DNA of 64,000 nucleotides, from NCBI GenBank assembly GCA_016861045.1, contig BOKP01000003.1, forward strand, positions 62,001 through 126,000. Reading direction: 5' to 3'. Source of the stretch: Actinomycetes bacterium (lineage in GTDB: Bacteria; Actinomycetota; Thermoleophilia; Solirubrobacterales; 70-9). Positions 44,205 through 52,772 of this stretch are shown piece by piece; position 1 is the stretch's first letter, and the number at the start of each line of letters is the position of its first letter. The position numbers and the translations under genes are program-made. Below the pieces are notes generated by a model, which ran no database searches, had not been told where the DNA came from, and saw nothing but the letters and a program-made list of their open reading frames with translations.

Positions 44205-44870
44205 GTGTCCATCCCGCAGCAGAGCGACACGGGGAGCGGCCCGGCGCCGGCGCGCGTGAAGCTGGTCGGCCGCGCCCTCAACGTGACCGTGGCTCACGCG
44301 CCCTGGCTGTGGCCCCTCCTGCGCCGCCCGATGACGTCCTACTTCGACGGCCGCGCGACCACCTGGGACGAGCGCACCGGCGCGCCCGGGGCCGACCACC
44401 TGGCGCCGCTGGCGCTCGCGGTCACGAAGATCGACCGGCGGCCGGAGCGGGCTCTCGACATCGGCACCGGAACCGGGGTCGCGGCCCTGTTCGTGGCCCG
44501 CGAGTTCCCGCGGGCGTCCGTTCGCGGCGTCGACGTGTCCGAGGAGATGATCCGCCAGGCGAAGGCGAAGGTCGGCCTCGACCCCGAGGGCCGGGTCGAC
44601 TTCCGCGTCGCCGACGCCTCGGCGCTCCCCTACCAGGACGGCGACTTCGACCTCGTGACGCTCCTCAACATGCCGCCGTTCTTCGCCGAGATCGCCCGCG
44701 TCCTGCGCCACGGCGGCCACGTGATCGTGGCCGCCAGCTCCGGCGATCAGACGCCGTTCTACACGCCCGACCCGGTGCTCGAGCGGGGCTTCGGCCGGCG
44801 CGGGATGGTCACCGTCAAGGCCGGGCGGATCGGCCGCGGCTCCTACTTCGTGGCCCGCAAGGGCGAGTGA
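44205..44870 (+). CDS. Class I SAM-dependent methyltransferase
   Basis: This 221-residue protein has a SAM-binding Rossmann fold: ALDIGTGTGVAALFVA (motif I) near residue 90, VRGVDVSEEMIRQAK, and FRVADASALPYQDGDFDLVTLLNMPPF (motifs II-III). A 60-residue N-terminal part includes LWPLLRRPMTSYFDGRAT. It resembles ubiquinone/menaquinone or lipid methyltransferases; acceptor unknown. The start is the GTG at 44205, with GATCAT (44193-44198) 6 nt upstream. It heads a tight operon through gatD. Confidence 0.82.
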   Translation: MSIPQQSDTGSGPAPARVKLVGRALNVTVAHAPWLWPLLRRPMTSYFDGRATTWDERTGAPGADHLAPLALAVTKIDRRPERALDIGTGTGVAALFVAREFPRASVRGVDVSEEMIRQAKAKVGLDPEGRVDFRVADASALPYQDGDFDLVTLLNMPPFFAEIARVLRHGGHVIVAASSGDQTPFYTPDPVLERGFGRRGMVTVKAGRIGRGSYFVARKGE

Positions 44871-44874
44871 GCCG

Positions 44875-45777
44875 GTGAGCCCGGATCCGCCCGCCGGTGG
44901 CTACCGCCTCCTCGTTAACCCGTCCGCCGGCTCCGGCCGGGCCGTCGAGCGGCTTCCCGAGATCCGCGCCGAGATGAGCCGGCGCGGGATGGAGCACCGG
45001 GTCGTGATGACGAAGGGGATCGGGCATGGCTGCGAGGAGGCGGCCGCCGCCGCGGGGCGCGGCGAGGTGCCGGTCGTCGTCAGCGGCGACGGGCTGATCG
45101 GGAAGGTCGGCGGCGCGCTCGCCGGCACGGGGGCGCCGCTCGGGGTGATTCCCGGCGGTCGGGGGAACGACCTCGCCCGGGTCGTCGGCATCCCGACCGA
45201 TCCCGCCGCGGCGGTGGCGGTGCTGGCGGCCGGAAACCGGCGCCCGATCGACGTCGGCGAGGCGAACGGCGAGCGCTTCCTCTGCATCGCCAGCTGCGGA
45301 TTCGACTCCGACGCCAACCGGATCGCGAACGAGACGAAGCTCATCAGCGGCCCTCTGGTCTACGCCTTCGCGGCGATCAAGGCCCTCTGGCAGTGGCGGC
45401 CGGCCCGCTTCACGGTCACCGTCGACGGCGTCGAGACCGCCGTCCACGGATACTCGGTTGCCGTCGCCAACTCGCAGGCCTACGGCGGCGGGATGTTCAT
45501 CGCCCCCGCCGCCCGGCTCGACGATGGCCTGCTCGACGTCATCATCACCGCGGATGCCTCGAAGTGGCGCTTTCTGACCGGGCTGCCGCGGATCTTCAAG
45601 GGGACCCACGTCGAGCGCGAGGAGGTGATGGCGCTGCGGGGTGACATCGTCGAGGTCGGCGCCGACCGCGACTTCATCGTCTACGCCGACGGCGACCCGC
45701 TGACGGAGCTGCCGATGCGGGTGACGACGCTCGCGGGGGCGCTCGAGCTGATCGCGCCGGCACCCGGGCCGGCGTGA
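44875..45777 (+). CDS. Diacylglycerol/sphingosine kinase-family lipid kinase
   Basis: This 300-residue protein has the DAGK catalytic fold: YRLLVNPSAGSGRAVERL at the N-terminus, VVVSGDGLIGKVGGAL (the GGDG-type ATP loop, here SGDGL as in sphingosine kinases), and VIPGGRGNDLARV. The C-terminal barrel ends in YADGDPLTELP. It should phosphorylate a lipid hydroxyl, probably diacylglycerol or an undecaprenol-like acceptor. The GTG start is 4 bp after the methyltransferase, and the stop overlaps murT by GTGA. Confidence 0.87.
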   Translation: MSPDPPAGGYRLLVNPSAGSGRAVERLPEIRAEMSRRGMEHRVVMTKGIGHGCEEAAAAAGRGEVPVVVSGDGLIGKVGGALAGTGAPLGVIPGGRGNDLARVVGIPTDPAAAVAVLAAGNRRPIDVGEANGERFLCIASCGFDSDANRIANETKLISGPLVYAFAAIKALWQWRPARFTVTVDGVETAVHGYSVAVANSQAYGGGMFIAPAARLDDGLLDVIITADASKWRFLTGLPRIFKGTHVEREEVMALRGDIVEVGADRDFIVYADGDPLTELPMRVTTLAGALELIAPAPGPA

Positions 45778-47207
45778 CGGCGACGGGCTCCAGCCGCCGC
45801 CCCCGGGCGGGAAGCGGAGGAAGCGGCAGAGGGCTGTTCGCGGCTAAGGTCGCGGCGGCGCGGGCGGTCGGCGCCCTCAGCCGCCGCAGCGGCCGCGGCG
45901 GCGGAACCACCCTCCCCGGCCGCCTGTTGCTGCGAGCCGCCCCGGACGCGCTCGGCCGCCTGGCGGCGCGGCTTCAAGGGCCGCGGACCGTGATCAGCGC
46001 CACCAACGGGAAGACCACCACCGCCGGGATGCTCGCTGCCGTGCTCGACGCGGCCGGGCGCCGGCCGGTTCACAACCGCGCCGGGTCGAACATGGCGTGG
46101 GGCGTCGCCACCGCGCTGATCGAGGGGGGCGGCGACGAAGGGCTCTTCGAGGTCGACGAGGCGTGGCTTCCGCGCATCGTCGACGATCTCTCCCCGACGC
46201 TCCTCGTCCTCGGCAACCTGTTCCGCGACCAGCTCGACCGCTACGGCGAGCTCGAGCGCCTCGCCGACGAATGGGCGGCGACGATAGCCGCCCGCGAGGG
46301 CCGGACCGGCTTCGTCCTGAACGCCGACGACCCGCTGATCGCCGACCTCGGCCGCGATCGCGACCTGCGCCGCCGCGACGGCGTCACCTTCTTCGGGATC
46401 GAGGATCCCGACCAGGCGGTCGCCGAGCTCCAGCACGCGTTCGACGCCAAGCACTGCCGGCGCTGCGGCGCCCCCTACCGCTACGAGCGCGCTTTCGTCG
46501 GGCACCTCGGCCACTACCTGTGCCCCGGGTGCGGCGCCGACCGGCCCGCCCCCGACGTGTGCGCGACCGCGGTCGAGCTGCGCGGCATCGAGGGCTCCGC
46601 CTTCACGGTCCGGACGCCGGCGGGAGAGCTTGCGATCGACCTCCCCATCCCCGGCCTCTACAACGTCTACAACGCCCTCGCCGCGATCGCCGCCGCCGAG
46701 CGGCTCGAGGTGCCGTTCGAGCTGATCCGCGCCGGCCTCGGCTCGGTCCGGGCCGCGTTCGGGCGGGTCGAGACGATCGCCGTCGGCGGACGGGCCCTCT
46801 CGATCATGCTGATCAAGAACCCGGCCGGGGCGAACGAGGTCCTGCGGACGCTCGAGCTCGAGGCCGAGCGCGCCGGCGCCGGGATCGACCTCTGGATCGC
46901 GCTCAACGACGGGATCGCCGACGGTCGCGACGTCTCCTGGGTCTGGGACGCCGACTTCGAGCTCCTCGCCGATCGGGTGCGGCGCGTCCACTGTGCCGGA
47001 ACCCGGGCCGCCGAGATCGCCCTGCGCCTCAAGTACGCGGGCTGGCCGACCGACCGGATCGAGATCGCCGACGGCATCGCGGCCTCGCTCGACCGGGCGC
47101 TGGCCGCCGCCGGCGACCGTCTCTTCGCCCTTCCCACCTACACGGCGCTGATCGAGCTCCGCACCCTGCTCGCCCGGCGTGGCCTCGCAGCGGAGTTCTG
47201 GCGGTGA
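45774..47207 (+). CDS. murT: Lipid II isoglutaminyl synthase ligase subunit MurT
   Basis: This 477-residue Mur ligase-like protein works with GatD to amidate the D-Glu of lipid II. It has the ATP loop ISATNGKTTTAGMLAAVL near residue 75, NRAGSNMAWGVATAL, GNLFRDQLDRYGELE, a Cys4 zinc ribbon (CRRCGAPY and CPGCGAD) typical of MurT, and the C-terminal DUF1727 domain (LIKNPAGANEVLRTL). The first 60 residues are basic and Gly-rich. It overlaps both neighbours by 4 bp. The partner gatD is separated from it by one extra gene. Confidence 0.93.
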   Translation: MTATGSSRRPRAGSGGSGRGLFAAKVAAARAVGALSRRSGRGGGTTLPGRLLLRAAPDALGRLAARLQGPRTVISATNGKTTTAGMLAAVLDAAGRRPVHNRAGSNMAWGVATALIEGGGDEGLFEVDEAWLPRIVDDLSPTLLVLGNLFRDQLDRYGELERLADEWAATIAAREGRTGFVLNADDPLIADLGRDRDLRRRDGVTFFGIEDPDQAVAELQHAFDAKHCRRCGAPYRYERAFVGHLGHYLCPGCGADRPAPDVCATAVELRGIEGSAFTVRTPAGELAIDLPIPGLYNVYNALAAIAAAERLEVPFELIRAGLGSVRAAFGRVETIAVGGRALSIMLIKNPAGANEVLRTLELEAERAGAGIDLWIALNDGIADGRDVSWVWDADFELLADRVRRVHCAGTRAAEIALRLKYAGWPTDRIEIADGIAASLDRALAAAGDRLFALPTYTALIELRTLLARRGLAAEFWR

Positions 47208-47959
47208 GGGCGGAGCCCGACACGGGCGCCGCCGGCGACCCCGTCGCCTGGCACGATGCCGAGAACGGCGGCTTCGCCGCCGATCTCGGGCTGTTCGCGC
47301 GGCTCGCCGGCGAGCGCCCCGGCGGGGTTCTCGACCTCGGCGCCGGAAGCGGCCGCGTCGCCCTGCGGCTGGCGGAAGCCGGCCACCCGGTGACGGCGGT
47401 CGACCGCGACGCCGGGCTGCTGGCGGCGCTCGAGCGCCGGGCCCGCGAGCGCGGGCTCGACGTCGTCACCGAGCACGCCGACGCCCGCTCGCTCGAGCTC
47501 GACCGGAGCTTCCCGCTGATCCTCGCCCCGATGCAGCTTCTCCACATCGTCGGCGGCGCTTCCGGCAGGCGGCGGGTCCTCGCCGCCGCCGCGCGCCACC
47601 TGCGGCGGGGCGGGCGGTTCTGGGCGGTCGTGATCGAAGAGCCGCTGCCGCTCGGGTCCGGGCGTCCCGACCCGATCCCCGACGTCCGCGAGGTCGCGGG
47701 GTGGGTCCACTCGAGCCTGCCGGTCGAGGTGGCGATCGAGCCCGGGTCGATCACGATGGTGCGGATGCGCCGACTCGTCGCCCCCGACGGGACCATGACC
47801 GAGAGCCGCCACGTGATCCGCATGGACCGCTTCTCGCTCGGCGAGCTCGATCGCGATGCCGACGCGGCCGGTCTCGCGATCGTCGGCTGCGAGCGGCTGC
47901 CGCGCACGGTCGAGCACGAGGACTCGGTCGCGGTGGCGCTGGAGGCCCGCGATGGCTGA
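47204..47959 (+). CDS. SAM-dependent methyltransferase inserted between murT and gatD
   Basis: This 251-residue protein has motif I VLDLGAGSGRVALRLAEAG near residue 45, VTAVDRDAGLLAALERRA, and a later HLRRGGRFWAVVIEEPLPLG; it is a class I methyltransferase. The GTG at 47204 overlaps the murT stop by 4 bp, and the gatD start lies inside its last codons, so all three are translationally coupled. The acceptor is unknown; position suggests a cell-envelope substrate, but that is inference. Confidence 0.8.
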   Translation: MRAEPDTGAAGDPVAWHDAENGGFAADLGLFARLAGERPGGVLDLGAGSGRVALRLAEAGHPVTAVDRDAGLLAALERRARERGLDVVTEHADARSLELDRSFPLILAPMQLLHIVGGASGRRRVLAAAARHLRRGGRFWAVVIEEPLPLGSGRPDPIPDVREVAGWVHSSLPVEVAIEPGSITMVRMRRLVAPDGTMTESRHVIRMDRFSLGELDRDADAAGLAIVGCERLPRTVEHEDSVAVALEARDG

Positions 47960-48698
47960 GCTGCGCCTGCTCACCCTCTACCCGGAGCAGATGAACATCT
48001 ACGCCGATCGCGGCAACGTCATCTTCCTCGAGCGCCGCTGCCGCTGGCGCGGCATCGGCTTCTCCTCGGCGGCGGCGGGCATCGGCGAGGGCTTCGACCC
48101 CGACGAGCACGACCTGATCTACATCGGCGGCGGTCAGGACCGCGACCAGCGGATGGTCGCGGCCGACCTCGTCGCGACCAAGCGCGTCGCGTTCGCCGCC
48201 GCCCTCGCCGGCGGCGCCGCCGCCCTCGCCGTCTGCGGCGGCTACCAGCTCCTCGGCACCTCCTACGAGCTCGGAGGTGAGCGCATCGAGGGGCTCGGGA
48301 TCGCCCCGCTGCACACGGTTCGCGAGCCCGGGCCACGGCTGACCGGCAACGTCTCGATCGAGGTCGATCTCGGCTCCGGGCCGCGGATCCTCGCCGGGTT
48401 CGAGAACCACGGCGGCCGCACGTACATCGACGCCGGCGGCGTGCCGCTCGGCCGCGTCCTGCACGGACACGGGAACAACGGACGCGACGGCCGGGAGGGG
48501 ATCGTCCTCGGCAACCTCCTCGGCACCTACCTGCACGGGCCTCTGCTGCCGAAGAACGCGTGGCTCGCGGACGAGCTGATCGCCCGCGCGATCGCCCGTC
48601 GCGAGGGCCGCCGCCCCGAGCTCCGGCCGCTCGACGACCGCATCGAGGACGCTGCCCACGCCGGCGCGATCCGCGCCGCCGAGCGGACCCGGGCATAG
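47952..48698 (+). CDS. gatD: Lipid II isoglutaminyl synthase glutamine amidotransferase subunit GatD
   Basis: This 248-residue class I amidotransferase of the CobB/CobQ type frees ammonia from glutamine for MurT. The nucleophile is in LAVCGGYQLLG near residue 95; the catalytic His is in GTYLHGPLLPKNAWLAD; LLTLYPEQMNIYADRGNV opens the protein. No synthetase domain is attached, which separates it from CobQ. The ATG at 47952 overlaps the methyltransferase gene by 8 bp. It ends the operon, convergent with dut. Confidence 0.93.
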   Translation: MAELRLLTLYPEQMNIYADRGNVIFLERRCRWRGIGFSSAAAGIGEGFDPDEHDLIYIGGGQDRDQRMVAADLVATKRVAFAAALAGGAAALAVCGGYQLLGTSYELGGERIEGLGIAPLHTVREPGPRLTGNVSIEVDLGSGPRILAGFENHGGRTYIDAGGVPLGRVLHGHGNNGRDGREGIVLGNLLGTYLHGPLLPKNAWLADELIARAIARREGRRPELRPLDDRIEDAAHAGAIRAAERTRA

Positions 48699-48781
48699 CC
48701 GGCGGGCGACGAACGGGTTCGCCGCCGGACGTACGGGTTCGGCGCCCGGGCGGGGCGAGATCGTCGGGCCGGCGGTCGCGG

Positions 48782-49216
48782 CTAGGCGACGCCGCTGGAG
48801 CCGAAGCCGGCGGCGCCGCGGTCGCTCCCGCCCAGGGCAGCGGCCTCGAGCGGCCTCGCCGCGACGAACGGGACGACGAGCAGCTGTGCGATCCGGTCCC
48901 CCGGCCCGATCTCGAACTGGTACTCGCGATCGGTGTTGAGCAGCAGCACCCGGATCTCGCCCCGGTAGCCGGAGTCGATCAGCCCGGGAGCGTTGACCAT
49001 CGAGATCCCGTGGCGCAGGGCCAGGCCCGAGCGGGGCAGGACGAGGCCGGCGTGGCCGGCGGGGATCGCGACGGCGATCCCCGTTCCGATCGAAGCGCGC
49101 TCGCCCGGCCCCAGCAGCGCCGGCTCGGCGGCTGCGAGGTCGAGGCCCGCGTCGCCCTCGTTGGCCCGGGTCGGCAGCACCGCCCCGGGCTCGAGCAGGC
49201 GCACGGGAAGCTCCAC
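48782..49216 (-). CDS. dut: dUTP diphosphatase
   Basis: This 144-residue trimeric dUTPase hydrolyses dUTP to dUMP. All five motifs are present in order: DAGLDLAAAE, LPRSGLALRHGI, NAPGLIDSGYRGEIRV, GDRIAQLLV and the C-terminal RGAAGFGSSG that closes over the substrate. The GTG start is 3 bp after hflX on the same strand, so they are co-transcribed. Confidence 0.95.
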   Translation of the reverse strand: MELPVRLLEPGAVLPTRANEGDAGLDLAAAEPALLGPGERASIGTGIAVAIPAGHAGLVLPRSGLALRHGISMVNAPGLIDSGYRGEIRVLLLNTDREYQFEIGPGDRIAQLLVVPFVAARPLEAAALGGSDRGAAGFGSSGVA

Positions 49217-49219
49217 GGC

Positions 49220-50539
49220 TCAGGCGGCCGAGCGGCCGCCGACGGCGAAGGCTCGAAATCGGTGGGCGAGGCGCCGGGGCACCCGGGCGCGCACGTGGAC
49301 GCCTTCGGGTCGGTCCTCGCGATCGAGGCTGCCGGCCGCCTCGTGGAGCTCGTTCAGGGTCGCGCCCTCCTCGTAGGGGATCAGCAGCTCGACCGGCTCC
49401 AGGGTGCGCGCGAACGCGGCCGCGATCGCGTCGAGCAGCTCGTCGACGCCCTCCCCGGTCGCGGCGGAGACGCCGACCGCGTCGCGACGGCCGACGAGCA
49501 GGTCGCGACGGCCCGCATCGTCGAGCAGGTCGATCTTGTTGAGCGCGAGGATGCGCGGAGTCGCACCCGCCCCGATCTCGTCCAGGACCTCGTCGACGGC
49601 CTCGATCGCCGCCGCCCGGCTCGGAGCCGGAGCGGACCCGTCGACGACGTGGACGATGAGGTCGGCGAGGGTCGTCTCCTCGAGGGTGGCCTTGAAGGCG
49701 TCGACGAGCTGGTGGGGCAGCTTGCGGATGAAGCCGACCGTGTCGGTGAGCAGGTACCTGCGACCGTCGTGCTCGAACGAGCGGGTTGTCGGGTCGAGCG
49801 TGTGGAAGAGGCGGTCGCCGACCCCCACCGCGGCCCCGGTGATCGCGTTCAGCAGCGTCGACTTGCCGGCGTTCGTGTAGCCGGCGAGCGCGACTGTCGG
49901 CACCGCCGACCGTCGCCTCTCGGCCCGCATCGTCTCGCGGTTGCGCTCGACGTCACGGAGGTCGCGCCGGAGCGCCGAGATCCGGTCGCGGGCGAGGCGG
50001 CGGTCGGTCTCGATCTGGGACTCCCCCGGGCCCCTGGTGCCGATGCCGCCGTCCATCCGGCCCGCCCCGAGGCGCTCGAGGTGCGTCCACAGGCCCCGCA
50101 TCCGGGCCAGGTTGTACTCGAGCTGGGCGAGCTCGACCTGGAGCTTGCCGGCGGCGCTGTGAGCGTGGTCGGCGAAGATGTCGAGGATGATCGCCGTGCG
50201 GTCGATCACGGGAACGCCGAGCGCCGCCTCGAGATTGCGCTCCTGGCGCGGTGCGAGCTCGTCGTCGCAGGCGACCAGGTTGGCGCCCGAGCGTGCGATC
50301 TCGGCCCGGAGCTCCTCGAGCTTGCCGCGTCCGAAGTAGCGGTCCGGGTCGGGCTCGGCCCGCTGCTGGACCATCCGCGCCTCGGTGGCGACCCCGGCCG
50401 TGCGCAGGAGCTCGCCGAGCTCGTCGAGTCCGGCATCCTCGCCGGCGAGCCCGCGCACGACGCCGATCGCGACCGCGCGCTGGCGCGCCCGCGGGTTGCG
50501 GATGCCGGTCGGCGCCGGCTTCGTCTCGACATCGGCCAT
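49220..50539 (-). CDS. hflX: Ribosome-associated GTPase HflX
   Basis: This 439-residue GTPase splits stalled or hibernating ribosomes. The N-terminal HflX domain includes DPDRYFGRGKLEELRAEI and VIDRTAIILDIFADHA; GPGESQIETDRR begins the helical linker; the G domain has GYTNAGKSTLLNAI (G1), DTVGFIRKLPHQLVDAF (G3) and NKIDLLD (G4). The longer frame is rejected: the ATG at 50539 has a TACACT -10 (50552-50547) 7 nt upstream. hflX near recA-miaA-dapF is the usual actinobacterial neighbourhood. Confidence 0.94.
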   Translation of the reverse strand: MADVETKPAPTGIRNPRARQRAVAIGVVRGLAGEDAGLDELGELLRTAGVATEARMVQQRAEPDPDRYFGRGKLEELRAEIARSGANLVACDDELAPRQERNLEAALGVPVIDRTAIILDIFADHAHSAAGKLQVELAQLEYNLARMRGLWTHLERLGAGRMDGGIGTRGPGESQIETDRRLARDRISALRRDLRDVERNRETMRAERRRSAVPTVALAGYTNAGKSTLLNAITGAAVGVGDRLFHTLDPTTRSFEHDGRRYLLTDTVGFIRKLPHQLVDAFKATLEETTLADLIVHVVDGSAPAPSRAAAIEAVDEVLDEIGAGATPRILALNKIDLLDDAGRRDLLVGRRDAVGVSAATGEGVDELLDAIAAAFARTLEPVELLIPYEEGATLNELHEAAGSLDREDRPEGVHVRARVPRRLAHRFRAFAVGGRSAA

Positions 50540-50618
50540 CGCGGGAAGTGTAGGAGCCGCGTCCCGATCCGGATAGGGTGCGCGGCTCAGGCACCAACCC
50601 GTCCGACCGGAGGCAGAG

Positions 50619-51416
50619 ATGAGAAGAGGGACCACCGACCGCGTGCTGCTCGCGATCCTCGTCATCGGCCTGATCGGAGCCGGCTATGCGGCTGCCGGCG
50701 TCGGCTCCGGGGGCGGGAAGACGAAGATCGCGACGATCCGCCCGACCGGCGTCGGCCTGCCGCGGATCGGCATGCAGGGCACGGTCGGCGCCGGCGACCT
50801 GCCGGCCGAGCTGGCGCGCTACCACGACTCCGGCCGCTACGAGTCCGACCTCGACAAGGTCGGCGACCGCGCCGCGGCCTACCTGCGGCGGCGCGTCGTC
50901 CGGATCCACGAGCGGACGGTGCGGCGCTGCGCCGAGCGCAGGCCGAAGCCATGCGAGAGGCCGAAGCTGGCGATGGTCCTCGACATCGACGAGACGTCGC
51001 TCTCCAACTACGAGCACCTCGCCGACAACGGCTTCGGCGACGCGACGGCGGCGCTGGCGACGAGCCTGTTCGCCGCCGACGCGCCCGCGGTCGACGCGAC
51101 GCTGGAGCTGTTCGACGATGCCCGCGACCTCCGGGTCTCCGTCTTCTTCATCACCGGCCGCCCGGATCTGCCGATCGTCCGCGCCCCGACCGAGGCGAAC
51201 CTGGCCGCCGCCGGCTACAGCGGCTGGCGGGAGCTCGTGCTGAAGCCGTCCGATGCCCACGGCACGGTGCCCTACAAGTCCGGCGCCAGGGCCGAGATCG
51301 AGGATGACGGCTACCGGATCCTGCTCAACGTCGGCGATCAGGACAGCGACCTCAAGGGCGGCCACGCCGACAAGGCCTACAAGCTCCCGAACCCGTTCTA
51401 CTTCATCGCCGACTGA
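50619..51416 (+). CDS. Membrane-anchored HAD acid phosphatase (class B / e(P4)-like)
   Basis: This 265-residue protein has an N-terminal membrane or signal segment (VLLAILVIGLIGAGYAAAG) and an acid phosphatase domain with MVLDIDETSLSNYEHL (D-x-D-x-T, motif I), FFITGRPDLP (motif II), LKPSD and NVGDQDSDLKGGHADK (motif IV). Relatives release phosphate from nucleotides outside the cytoplasm. A TAGGGT -10 (50574-50579), a leader near 33 nt and a GGAGG site lead to the ATG. It is divergent from hflX. Confidence 0.87.
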   Translation: MRRGTTDRVLLAILVIGLIGAGYAAAGVGSGGGKTKIATIRPTGVGLPRIGMQGTVGAGDLPAELARYHDSGRYESDLDKVGDRAAAYLRRRVVRIHERTVRRCAERRPKPCERPKLAMVLDIDETSLSNYEHLADNGFGDATAALATSLFAADAPAVDATLELFDDARDLRVSVFFITGRPDLPIVRAPTEANLAAAGYSGWRELVLKPSDAHGTVPYKSGARAEIEDDGYRILLNVGDQDSDLKGGHADKAYKLPNPFYFIAD

Positions 51417-51428
51417 ACGCGTTCGGGC

Positions 51429-52769
51429 TCAGACCGAGTCGACCGCGAACAGCCGCCACTCGCCGGGGACGCCCTTGAGCGAGTGGGCGCCGCGATCGGC
51501 GAATTCGATCCCTGACCCGACGACGAGGTCGCGCACGGTCGACGAGGCCAGGACCTCGCCGGGCTCGCCGAGGGCGCCGATGCGCGCGCCGATGTGGACG
51601 GCCATGCCGCCGACGTCGGCTCCGATCAGCTCGATCTCGCCGGTGTGGAGGCCGGCGCGGATCTCGATGCCGAGGTCGCTGACGCGGCGGCCGAGGTCGA
51701 CCGCGCAGCGCACGGCCCGGGCCGGTCCGTCGAAGCGGGCGAGAAAGCCGTCGCCGGTCGACTTCACCGCGACCCCCCCGTAGGCGTCGACGAGCTCGCG
51801 CGTGAGCCGGTCGTGGCTTTCGAGCAGCTCGCGCCAGCGGCGATCGCCGCGCTCGGCGGCGATCTCGGTCGACCGGGCGATGTCCGTGAACAGGACCGTG
51901 GCGAGCGCCCGCTCGGTGCCCGGTGCCGCCACCGAGCCGGTGACGAACCGCTCGACCTGCTCCTCGTAGGCCTCGTGGCCGTCGCCGAACGAGATCGCGT
52001 CGCGACCCGGTATCTCGACCAGCTCCGCGCCGGGGATGTGCTCGGCGACGTAGCGGGCGTGGGCGGAGTCCATCGCCTTCGCCGCGGGACGGTCGAGGAC
52101 CAGCGTCGGCGCCTGGACCCGCGGCAGGATCTCGCGGACGTCGAGCTTCCCCACCAGGCGGGCCCGCCGCTCGAAGCCGCCGGGGGAGGACGAGACCCGC
52201 TCCCAGCGGCCCCACCAGTCGAGGAAGTCGGGGTCGGTGGCGGCGAGGAAGGGGCAGGCGACGGCCGCGTTGTCCCCCGTCCCCCAGCGGGCGATCAGCG
52301 TCCGCACGAACTCGCGATCGCGGGTCTCCTCGTCAGGCCAGCCGGCGTCGTAGCCGGGGGCCCTGATCATCCTCGCCATCGGATGCAGCAGGACTAGGTG
52401 GCTCACCCGCTCCGGGTGGGTGGCGGCGAAGACGACCGCCAGCATCGTCGCCTCCGCCTGCGCCTCGACGACGACGCGGTCGGAGCTGCAGGCGTCGAGG
52501 ACGGCGTTGACGTCGGCCATCTGCTCCTCCAGCGTCGCCGGCGCCGGGATCGGGTCCGACAGGCCGCCTCCGCGGCGGTCGAACGAGATCACCCGGGAGT
52601 GCTTCCCGTATCCGCTCAGCATCCGCCTTGCCGGCGGCTCGGTGAGCATCTCGACGGTGCCGAGCGTCGGCAGGACGATCAGGTAGTCGCGCGCGCCCGC
52701 CCCGACCGTCCGGTAGGCGATGTGGATGCCGCCTTCGCTGCGCACGTAGCGGATCGGTGACGCGTTCAT
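51429..52769 (-). CDS. Alpha/beta hydrolase-like domain fused to class III adenylate/guanylate cyclase
   Basis: In this 446-residue protein, residues 1-275 form an alpha/beta hydrolase-like domain (ISFDRRGGGLSDP) and residues 285-445 a cyclase domain with FTDIARSTEIAAERGD and VAVKSTGDGFLARF, which hold both metal-binding aspartates and a substrate-recognising Lys. The later AVHIGARIG has His where Asn stabilises the transition state but keeps the Arg. The hydrolase elbow reads VEAQAEATM without Ser, and the usual late His is missing, so this half may sense a ligand. It starts 3 bp after dapL. Confidence 0.85.
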   Translation of the reverse strand: MNASPIRYVRSEGGIHIAYRTVGAGARDYLIVLPTLGTVEMLTEPPARRMLSGYGKHSRVISFDRRGGGLSDPIPAPATLEEQMADVNAVLDACSSDRVVVEAQAEATMLAVVFAATHPERVSHLVLLHPMARMIRAPGYDAGWPDEETRDREFVRTLIARWGTGDNAAVACPFLAATDPDFLDWWGRWERVSSSPGGFERRARLVGKLDVREILPRVQAPTLVLDRPAAKAMDSAHARYVAEHIPGAELVEIPGRDAISFGDGHEAYEEQVERFVTGSVAAPGTERALATVLFTDIARSTEIAAERGDRRWRELLESHDRLTRELVDAYGGVAVKSTGDGFLARFDGPARAVRCAVDLGRRVSDLGIEIRAGLHTGEIELIGADVGGMAVHIGARIGALGEPGEVLASSTVRDLVVGSGIEFADRGAHSLKGVPGEWRLFAVDSV

Positions 52770-52772
52770 CGT

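Noticed and set aside
48560-51307. 915-codon open frame on the plus strand
   Set aside because: Antisense to dut and hflX, whose motifs are complete; no family signal in the translated product.
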